Below are positions 1 through 5,914 of a stretch of 23,992 bases of DNA, one piece after another; position 1 is the first letter of the stretch, and every line of letters begins with the position of its first letter. Below the pieces are notes generated by a model. The model worked only from the letters and a program-made list of their open reading frames with translations. It searched no databases and was not told where the DNA came from. This stretch comes from a bacterium. GTDB lineage: Bacteria > Planctomycetota > UBA11346. The stretch spans positions 1 through 23,992 of the forward strand of contig JAIFKN010000060.1 of assembly GCA_020049615.1 (NCBI GenBank), written 5' to 3'. The position numbers and the translations under genes are program-made.

Positions 1-29
1 CGAGTCAACCAGAGCACGTGGCCGTCGCT

Positions 30-76
30 AGCCCTTGTTAGTCCTGCGTTGCTCAGTCACGGGAACTGAAAGGGCT
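30..76. repeat. Nested inverted repeat after the OsmC gene
   Basis: AGCCCTT at 30-36 pairs with AAGGGCT at 70-76. Inside it TCAGT at 53-57 pairs with ACTGA at 65-69, and the two right-hand arms are contiguous. The structure lies just downstream of the OsmC stop on the minus strand, so it could end or protect that transcript. It has no T run, so a classical intrinsic terminator is not supported. Nothing else is recognised in positions 1-93. Confidence 0.25.
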
Positions 77-93
77 CGTCGGTCCCAGGCCGC

Positions 94-501
94 TCAGGCG
101 TAGGCGAACGCCACCTCGACCTGCACCTCGGCGCTGGTCGACAGGGCGACCGGACAGGCCCGCGCGGCCCGCTCCAGCTTCTCGCGCTCGGCCGGGGTCA
201 GCGAGGCCGGCATGGCGAAGCGCAGCACCAGCCGGGCGATGCGGCGCGGCGGCGCCGGGGTCATGTGCTTCTCGATCGCCACGGTGAAGCGGCCGAGGGC
301 GATGCCGTCGCGCTTGGCGACGATGCCCATGATCGTGCTCATGCAGGTGCCGTATGAGGTCGCCATCAGGTCGGTCGGACTGAACGACTCGCCCCTGCCA
401 TGGTTGTCGACCGGCGCGTCGGTGATCAGGCGGACTCCGCTCGGGCCGTGCACGGCCTCGCAGCGCAGGTCGCCGAGGTAGGTCAGGGAGATGGGGACCA
501 T
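94..501 (-). CDS. OsmC/Ohr-family peroxiredoxin-like protein
   Basis: The product is a 135-residue cytoplasmic protein of the OsmC/Ohr fold. Members reduce organic hydroperoxides with a pair of cysteines. Both are present: Cys53, within a stretch reading SPTDLMATSYGTCM, and Cys116, in ACPVALS. The length is normal for the family. The start ATG at 501 is supported by AGAGG seven bases upstream. The gene follows the small membrane-protein gene by 21 bases, so it is probably the last gene of the permease-thiE run. Family membership is clear. The substrate is not known, and the OsmC subfamily rather than Ohr is a guess. Confidence 0.9.
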   Translation of the reverse strand: MVPISLTYLGDLRCEAVHGPSGVRLITDAPVDNHGRGESFSPTDLMATSYGTCMSTIMGIVAKRDGIALGRFTVAIEKHMTPAPPRRIARLVLRFAMPASLTPAEREKLERAARACPVALSTSAEVQVEVAFAYA

Positions 502-522
502 GTCATTGCCTCTGTACGCGGT

Positions 523-744
523 TCACGCGGCAAGCGCCAAGGAAAGCCATACGACCGCCTCGGCCATGAGAAGGAAGTTCAACCAGCGCCAGCTGCTGTC
601 GGTGCCGAGGATCGCCGCCGCCGAGCCCCACAGCGCCGCCGGCCACCACGCCCACGGCGAGGACGAGGCGAGCAGCAGGCCGACCGACGGTAGCTGGAGG
701 GCATGCACCACCGCCAGCCGGCGCCAGCGCGGACCACCGCTCAC
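523..744 (-). CDS. Small two-helix membrane protein coupled to thiE
   Basis: This 73-residue frame begins with a GTG that overlaps the thiE stop codon (GTGA), the same junction seen between the permease gene and thiE. After a short basic start (GGPRWRRL) there are two hydrophobic segments, at about residues 11-43 (Leu/Ala/Trp-rich, broken by SSSPWAWW) and 54-73 (WLNFLLMAEAVVWLSLALAA). The protein ends inside or just after the second helix. A hairpin inner-membrane protein is the simplest reading. I recognise no family. The overlap and the hydrophobic pattern argue for a real gene. A role in thiamine metabolism would only be inferred from position. Confidence 0.6.
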   Translation of the reverse strand: MSGGPRWRRLAVVHALQLPSVGLLLASSSPWAWWPAALWGSAAAILGTDSSWRWLNFLLMAEAVVWLSLALAA

Positions 745-1766
745 GGATGCGGGTCCGGCGCCAGGATGGCCAGCAGTTCGGCGGCAGCGCGCTCGGGATC
801 CGCCGCCCGGCACACCGCCGCCGCGACCGCGGCGCCATGCGGCAAGCGCGGACGCAGCTCACGCAGCCTCGCCGCATCGAGCCCGCCGATAGCGTAGCTG
901 GGGATGCGCAGGCCGGCGCGCACCGCGTCGAGCAGTTCGGGTCCGCGGCAGGGCTCGTGCGGCTTGGTCGCGGTGGCGAACATCGGCCCGAGCCCAAGGT
1001 AGTCGGCGGTCTGCTGGCCGGCGGCGGCCTGGGTCGGGGTGTGGGCGGAGACGCCGATGGAACAGCGCGGGCCGACCACCGCGCGGACATCGTGCGGATC
1101 GAGGTCGTCCTGGCCGACATGGATGCCATCGGCCTCGATGGCGCGGGCCACCGCGACGTGGTCATTGACCACGAACAGACCGCCGGCGGCGCGCACTGCG
1201 TCCTGCACCCGCCCCGCCAGCTCGCGGTAGGCGCGCTGGCCCAGGGCCTTGGCGCGCAGCTGCACCACGCCGGCGCCGCCGCGCACCGCAGCCGCGGCGA
1301 CCGCCACGGCATCGTCGCACAGGGTCGTATCGACCAGGACGTACAGGCGGGCCTGCCACAGCTTCCAGGCGGGCAGTCGCGAAAGGATGTCGCTCTCCAG
1401 GCGGTAGACGCGGTAGCGCGCCGCCTCGGCCTGGCGCCACGCCCCGCCACCGAGCTTGAGCCCCTCCTCCAGGGCGCGCAGCGCCTCCTGGGCGCGGGCG
1501 GCATTGGCCCGCACCACCGCCACCGGGCTGGCGCGCACGCCCTCGTCGCCGGACTTGATCGCCTCGCCGACATCGCCGGCGGAGTCGCGCCATGCCACCG
1601 CACCAGCGGGGACGGCGGTACGCACCGCGTGGCGCAGTTCCTTGGCGGCGGTGGCGGCGGCGGCGTCATCGAGCAGGAACCGGGCCACGTCCTCGAGCGC
1701 GCGCAGTCCTTCGGCGGCGCGATTGGCATTGGCGTCCAGCAGACGTTCGAGCGATCGGCCGCTCAC
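741..1766 (-). CDS. thiE: Thiamine phosphate synthase with N-terminal ThiD2-like domain
   Basis: The 341-residue protein has two parts. Residues 1-125 resemble the ThiD2 domain (hydroxymethylpyrimidine phosphate kinase type), with the signature ANRAAEGLRALEDVARF at 13-29 and a related helix, ANAARAQEALRALE, at 87-100. Residues 138-341 form the TIM-barrel thiamine phosphate synthase. Its phosphate and substrate residues are visible: QLRAK (169-173), VVND (199-202), HVGQDDL (216-222), GLGPMFATATK (258-268) and AIGGLD. The enzyme joins pyrimidine pyrophosphate with thiazole phosphate to give thiamine phosphate in the cytoplasm. A lone ThiE is about 210 residues, so the fusion explains the length. 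The GTG start overlaps the upstream stop by four bases. No other thiamine gene is in the window. Confidence 0.93.
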   Translation of the reverse strand: MSGRSLERLLDANANRAAEGLRALEDVARFLLDDAAAATAAKELRHAVRTAVPAGAVAWRDSAGDVGEAIKSGDEGVRASPVAVVRANAARAQEALRALEEGLKLGGGAWRQAEAARYRVYRLESDILSRLPAWKLWQARLYVLVDTTLCDDAVAVAAAAVRGGAGVVQLRAKALGQRAYRELAGRVQDAVRAAGGLFVVNDHVAVARAIEADGIHVGQDDLDPHDVRAVVGPRCSIGVSAHTPTQAAAGQQTADYLGLGPMFATATKPHEPCRGPELLDAVRAGLRIPSYAIGGLDAARLRELRPRLPHGAAVAAAVCRAADPERAAAELLAILAPDPHP

Positions 1767-3493
1767 GGTCCGCTTTCAGTCGGCGGCTGCACGGCCTCGA
1801 CGCCTTTCGCCGCCCAGGCGCGCAGACGCGGCCACAGGTATTCGCGGCCGAGGATGCGCACGGTGGCGGCGATCGGCACCGCCAGGATCAGACCCAGCAC
1901 GCCGAGGATCTTGCCCGAGAGCAGCAGGGCGATGATCAGCCACACCGGATGGACCTCGACCTCGCGGCCGAGGATCCACGGGATCAGCACCGCCTCGGTC
2001 GCCTGGACGAGGCCGTAGACGACGAAGACCAGCGCCCCGTCGACCGGCGATGCGGTGGGCTGGATCATGGTCAGGACGACGGCCGGCACGGCCAGGGCGA
2101 TGCCGGCGAGCGGGATCGGGGTGGCCAATCCGAGCAGCACGCCGAAGAGGACACCGTACGGCACCTTGACCCCGAACAGCTGCAGGGTGAGGAAGCCGGC
2201 GACGCCGACCATGGCGCACAGCAGGCAGATGATCAGGCGGCCGCGGAAGAAGGCCGACACTGCGCGCTCGATCTCACGCACGATGCGCAGCGTCCCGTCC
2301 TTGTGCTTGGCAGGGATGAAGTCCTTGATCCCGGTGCGGATGGCCGGCATGGCGAGGATGAGGAAGAAGGCGTAGATCGGTACCAGGATGGAATCGAGGA
2401 GGAAGCCGCCGATCGCACCGATGTTGCTGAGCGAATCCTCGGCCCAGCCGCCGATGCGCTCGGGGACGCGGTCGAGGTTCGCGCGGACCGCGTCCTCGAT
2501 CTTGCTCATCGCCAGGGCGATGGCTTGCCCCCCGACCGCGCTCTCGCCACCACGCAGTTCGGTGAGCAGTTCCTTGGCCGAGACCGATCCGGAGCGTTCC
2601 GCATCTTCGAGCAGACGCAGGTCGGCGATCGCCGCGGCCCGCTCCTCGGCGGTCAGACGGCTGGTGGCCGACGTGCGCAGTCGCGATACCAGTGGAGCCA
2701 GCTCGGGGTCATCAGCCCCGCCACGCAGGGTGCGGATGGCGATGACCATGCGGTGATGCGCATCCGCCCAGGTACGCCCGAGAGCGTTCAACGGAGCCGA
2801 CAGCTGCGGACGCCGGACCACCACAGCCTCGATGTCAGCCGCTGCCGGTCCGGGCCAGCTTGGATTCCACGCCGTCGGGGCATCGGCCGGCGCCGCGGCG
2901 GGAGGATCGCCGCCGGCCAGCAGCCGGGCGATCTCCAGCCGTACGACCCGGGTCTCCTGCTGATAGACCGTGAGCAGGGCCAAGCCCGTGTCATCGACGG
3001 TCAGGTTGGCCATGCGCTTGAGCGACTGCTGGCGGTCCTCGATCCAGCCGGTGGCGCGACTGATCACCGACGGGTCGCAGGTGCCGTTGCGGTTGAGGTC
3101 GGTGAACGGCTCACCGGCGTCCCAATGGCCATTGCTGTCGCGGTCGACGAAGGGTTCTCCACGCGCCACCTGGTTGGCCAGCTCGGCGCTCTGCTTGGCC
3201 AGCAGCGGCACGATCAGGGCGAGACCGCCGAAGGCGACGATGCTGGTGCCGGCGAAGAGGGCGACAGCGGCGAGCCAGCGGCCAAGACCGACCCGGCGCG
3301 AGATGAGGTCGACCAGCGGCGTAAGGACGTAGGCGATGACGAAACCGATCGCCACCGGCACAGCCACATCAAGCACGGCATTGACCACCGGCAGGGTGAT
3401 CGAGGCGGTCTCGCGCAGGGCGAACGAGCACATCGCCACCGTGGTGGCGATGAGCAGGACCTTGACCCAGGGATGGCTGAGCAATTCGTTCAT
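1763..3493 (-). CDS. AI-2E family transporter with calcium-loop-like insert
   Basis: The product is a 576-residue inner-membrane permease of the AI-2E/PerM (UPF0118) family. The N-terminal half has three hydrophobic helices in about residues 8-100. The C-terminal half has the family core, from FFRGRLIICLLCAM to the signature VEVHPVWLIIALLLSGKILGVLG and the last helix LILAVPIAATVRIL. Usual members have about 350-400 residues. The excess is a hydrophilic loop between these halves that carries two DxDxNG-type loops at residues 112-140. The ATG at 3493 is chosen because the first helix follows it directly and AAGG lies four bases upstream; the frame is open to 3556. The transported substrate is unknown, and the family name does not establish autoinducer export. 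Confidence 0.88.
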   Translation of the reverse strand: MNELLSHPWVKVLLIATTVAMCSFALRETASITLPVVNAVLDVAVPVAIGFVIAYVLTPLVDLISRRVGLGRWLAAVALFAGTSIVAFGGLALIVPLLAKQSAELANQVARGEPFVDRDSNGHWDAGEPFTDLNRNGTCDPSVISRATGWIEDRQQSLKRMANLTVDDTGLALLTVYQQETRVVRLEIARLLAGGDPPAAAPADAPTAWNPSWPGPAAADIEAVVVRRPQLSAPLNALGRTWADAHHRMVIAIRTLRGGADDPELAPLVSRLRTSATSRLTAEERAAAIADLRLLEDAERSGSVSAKELLTELRGGESAVGGQAIALAMSKIEDAVRANLDRVPERIGGWAEDSLSNIGAIGGFLLDSILVPIYAFFLILAMPAIRTGIKDFIPAKHKDGTLRIVREIERAVSAFFRGRLIICLLCAMVGVAGFLTLQLFGVKVPYGVLFGVLLGLATPIPLAGIALAVPAVVLTMIQPTASPVDGALVFVVYGLVQATEAVLIPWILGREVEVHPVWLIIALLLSGKILGVLGLILAVPIAATVRILGREYLWPRLRAWAAKGVEAVQPPTESGP

Positions 3494-3570
3494 GGTGCCT
3501 TGATGCCAAGCCTGGGACCGCACGCCGCTGGCGCGCTCGGATGAGCTGAACACCACCCATTGCCCCGGGT

Positions 3571-3583
3571 GCGCGAGACGCGC
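3571..3583. other. GC-rich hairpin between two minus-strand genes
   Basis: GCGCG-AGA-CGCGC forms a perfect 5-bp stem with a 3-base loop in the 118-base gap between the Minf_1886-type gene and the AI-2E permease gene. There is no T run. It could weakly separate the two minus-strand units or simply reflect base composition. Confidence 0.2.
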
Positions 3584-3611
3584 GCCGTCCCAGGGGTGCC
3601 TGAGCGCATCT

Positions 3612-4007
3612 TCAATTGTCGCTCAAGCCCAGGCGTTTGCGCACGCAGACGCGCAGGGCCTCGGCCAGCGGCTCGTGCCCGGAGAAGTCCTCCTGGCGGT
3701 CGTCCGGCTGCTTGGTGAAGATGCCGTGCTCGATCAGGGCGAAGGTGATCTCGCCGATGTCCTCGTTGCGTCTGATCCCCCAGCTGGAGAGCACAAGGTC
3801 GCCGAGCAGGCCGTAGCGGTTGGCGGCGAGGTCCACCGCGCCCTGGATCAGTTCGCGCGCCGTGAGATGCCGGGCCGGACCGGTGGCGTCCTCGGAACGG
3901 AACAGTTTGACCGCATGGGTCAGGGATTGACCGATGAAATGGAACCCCTCGACATGGTAACGACCATCGTCCTGGGCGACACTGCCGAGATCGGGTTTCA
4001 GGGCCAT
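3612..4007 (-). CDS. Minf_1886 family protein (function unknown)
   Basis: This 131-residue soluble protein matches the Minf_1886 pattern, a family described mainly from Verrucomicrobia and Planctomycetes. The matching parts are YHVEGFHFIGQSLTHAVKL, then HLTARELIQGAVDLAANRYGLLG, then LSSWGIRRNEDIGEITFALIEHGIF, and a DRQEDFSGHEPLAEAL tail. No catalytic motif is apparent and the biochemical role is unknown. The ATG at 4007 is preferred because family members begin shortly before the DGRYHVE segment. A TTG at 4040 is an alternative that would leave only 6 bases after the upstream stop. It probably shares a transcript with the lipoprotein gene. The family call comes from remembered sequence similarity. 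Confidence 0.75.
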   Translation of the reverse strand: MALKPDLGSVAQDDGRYHVEGFHFIGQSLTHAVKLFRSEDATGPARHLTARELIQGAVDLAANRYGLLGDLVLSSWGIRRNEDIGEITFALIEHGIFTKQPDDRQEDFSGHEPLAEALRVCVRKRLGLSDN

Positions 4008-4046
4008 GTCCTCATAATCCCGATCCGCGCCGCGAGGCAAGCCGAC

Positions 4047-4916
4047 TCACTGCGGCTTGGCGGCGAGGCGCTTCAACTGCTCGACCTGCGGATCCACAGC
4101 CACGATCACGCGCTTCGGGCCGGGCCCGAGCAGCACCGCCATCGGCAGCACCGGCAGCCGCCAGGGTGTAAGCGTCTCATCGCTGACGCGGGTCCAACGC
4201 ACCTCCACCCCCCAGGCGCTGGCGACGGTGCTGGCGGCAAGGAGGTCGCCAGCCGTGGCCACGGCGACAGTGCGGACGCGATCTCCGCCGGCATCCCGCA
4301 ATGGCACCAGCCAACTCTCGGCGGCCGCATCGGGCATGCCGAGGAAGGCGAGCAGGATGAAGGAGGCATCCGGGATGCCGGTCCCGCCCGTAACCACGGT
4401 TCCTGGCAGCGACGGCGCGGACTGGCCGACCGTCTCGTGGAACTCGACCCGACGCAAGGCGCCGAATTCCGGCACGAGTTCCTCAAGCTGCATGGCGATG
4501 GGCCGGGCCTCCGCCAGGCGGCCGAGCCGTAGCAGGGCCGCGACCCGCACCGCCTTGCCGGCGTTGCGGTAGGCCGGTGCCGGCAGGATCTCGAGCCGGT
4601 CGAGCAGTTGCAGCACTTCCTCGGGACGGCCATGCACCAGGGTCCACTGCGCCAGCAGATACAGCGGCTTGTTCTCGTAACGGGTGCCACGGCACGCCTC
4701 AAGGTCCCGGCGCAGGCGCGGCCCGAAGGCGATCTCGGCCTGCGCCTTGTCGGTCGGGGAGAGGTCGCCGATGGCGCGGATGTCGGCCTCCAGGATTCGC
4801 GAGATCTCGGCAGCGTCGGCCGGATCGGCCATCGAAGGCGCAGGCAGGCGTTCGTCGCCGCAACCGGCGGCGAGCAGCATGGTCGCGAGAAGACTGATGG
4901 TCCGGAGCCTGGGCAT
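4047..4916 (-). CDS. Lipoprotein with helical repeats and thioredoxin-like C-terminus
   Basis: The 289-residue product begins MPRLRTISLLATMLLAAGC, a lipoprotein signal with lipobox LAAGC and acceptor Cys19, so it should be anchored to a membrane outside the cytoplasm. The middle (about 85-155) is alpha-helical and TPR-like, with paired helices around WTLVHGRPEEVLQLLDRLE and LLRLGRLAEARPIAMQLEEL. The C-terminal 110 residues look like a degenerate thioredoxin/TlpA fold. They run from strand ASFILLAFLGMP through WLVPLRDAG and VRTVAVATA to a probable cis-proline in LPVLPMAVLLG, ending VIVAVDPQ. No CxxC is present. The ATG at 4916 is chosen over the upstream TTG at 4955 because it begins the signal peptide directly. 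The thioredoxin assignment is inference. Confidence 0.7.
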   Translation of the reverse strand: MPRLRTISLLATMLLAAGCGDERLPAPSMADPADAAEISRILEADIRAIGDLSPTDKAQAEIAFGPRLRRDLEACRGTRYENKPLYLLAQWTLVHGRPEEVLQLLDRLEILPAPAYRNAGKAVRVAALLRLGRLAEARPIAMQLEELVPEFGALRRVEFHETVGQSAPSLPGTVVTGGTGIPDASFILLAFLGMPDAAAESWLVPLRDAGGDRVRTVAVATAGDLLAASTVASAWGVEVRWTRVSDETLTPWRLPVLPMAVLLGPGPKRVIVAVDPQVEQLKRLAAKPQ

Positions 4917-4962
4917 GGCTGGACTGTGCGCCCTGGCGCGGCGACGGCAACCCAACCTGCGC

Positions 4963-4992
4963 TTGAACGGACCAGGGTCTGGGGCGTAATAG
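4963..4992 (+). promoter_or_regulatory. Possible promoter for the FAH gene, short or absent leader
   Basis: TTGAAC at 4963-4968 and TAATAG at 4987-4992 are separated by 18 bases. A start seven bases beyond the -10 would fall at about 4999, essentially on the ATG at 4997. No good Shine-Dalgarno sequence precedes that ATG, so a leaderless message is possible. The -10 match is only moderate. Confidence 0.3.
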
Positions 4993-4996
4993 TGCC

Positions 4997-5845
4997 ATGC
5001 AGCTCTGCCGCAGCGGCCCGCCCGGGCATGAACGTCCCTGCCTGGTCGATGCAGCCGGCGTACGGCGCGACGCCTCGGCCGTGGCGGTCGACTGGGATGC
5101 GGCCTGGTTCGCGGCCGGCGGTCTGGATCGCTTGCGCCGTCTCGACCCCCTCGCCTTGCCGGCGGTTGCGGATGGCGAGCGCTGGGGACCAGCCGTTTCC
5201 CGGCCGGGCAAGATCGTCGCCATCGGGCTGAACTACCGCGACCACGCCGCCGAGACCAAGGCGCGCATCCCGACCGAGCCGGTGGTGTTCATGAAGGCGA
5301 CCACCGCCCTGTGCGGTCCCTACGACGACATCATCCTGCCCGAAGGCAGCCAGCATACCGACTGGGAATGTGAGTTGGGCCTCGTCATCGGCGCCACCGC
5401 CCGCCGCCTGGCCTCGCCGGAGGCGGCGCATGGCTGCATCGCTGGCTGGATCCTCGCCCATGACGTGTCCGAGCGGCACTGGCAGAAGGACCGCGGCGGT
5501 CAGTGGGACAAGGGCAAGTCCTTCGACACCTTCTGCCCGCTCGGGCCATGGCTGGTCAGCCTCGACCAGCTGCCCGATCCCGGCGCCATCCCACTGCACA
5601 CCGACGTCGATGGCCAGCCGCGCCAGCGCGGCAGCACCGCCGACATGATCTTCGATCCGTGGTTCATCGTGCACTACCTGTCGCAGTGCATGACCCTCGA
5701 ACCCGGTGACGTGATCTGCACCGGCACCCCGGCCGGGGTCGGCATGGGCCGCAACCCGCCGGAATTCCTGCGCGCCGGGCAGACCGTCGAGCTGTCCGCC
5801 GGGCCGCTCGGCCGGCAGCGCAGCCGCGTCGTCGGCAGAGCCTGA
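4997..5845 (+). CDS. Fumarylacetoacetate hydrolase (FAH) family protein
   Basis: The 282-residue product belongs to the FAH family of metal-dependent hydrolases, isomerases and decarboxylases acting on beta-diketo acids. Visible signatures are KIVAIGLNYRDHAAE, EPVVFMKATTALCGPYDDI, the metal-binding acidic pair in DWECELGLVIG, the following AHDVSERHWQ, GKSFDTFCPLGPWLV and the closing GDVICTGTPAGVGMG. The GKSFDTFCPLGPWL segment resembles the branch acting on diketo-deoxy sugar acids or hydroxyheptadienedioate. That suits a role in sugar-acid breakdown, but the substrate cannot be read from sequence. The first 55 residues are poorly conserved, as is common. The stop codon abuts an ATG in frame with the next gene. 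Confidence 0.9.
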   Translation: MQLCRSGPPGHERPCLVDAAGVRRDASAVAVDWDAAWFAAGGLDRLRRLDPLALPAVADGERWGPAVSRPGKIVAIGLNYRDHAAETKARIPTEPVVFMKATTALCGPYDDIILPEGSQHTDWECELGLVIGATARRLASPEAAHGCIAGWILAHDVSERHWQKDRGGQWDKGKSFDTFCPLGPWLVSLDQLPDPGAIPLHTDVDGQPRQRGSTADMIFDPWFIVHYLSQCMTLEPGDVICTGTPAGVGMGRNPPEFLRAGQTVELSAGPLGRQRSRVVGRA

Positions 5846-5914
5846 ATGCCGCTTTTCACACCGAGAAACGCAGGCAACGGGGGTCGCCATGCCGGACTGC
5901 AAGCCGCAAGCGGG

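Noticed and set aside
741..744. TGA at the end of thiE as a possible selenocysteine codon, given selB in the window
   Set aside because: The following small gene is in a different frame and starts within the stop, so this is a translational-coupling junction. thiE already has its full domain length.
747..2018. Long plus-strand open frame opposite thiE and the end of the permease gene
   Set aside because: Antisense shadow of recognised genes, with no family resemblance and no credible start signal.
1592..3544. Long plus-strand open frame opposite the AI-2E permease gene
   Set aside because: Its translation is rich in Arg, Asp, Gly and Gln with no fold signature, as expected opposite a GC-rich gene. 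The minus-strand frame has clear family motifs.
4106..5902. Nearly 600-codon minus-strand frame opposite the FAH gene and overlapping the lipoprotein gene in another frame
   Set aside because: It crosses two confidently identified genes, and its translation is low complexity with high Arg and Pro.
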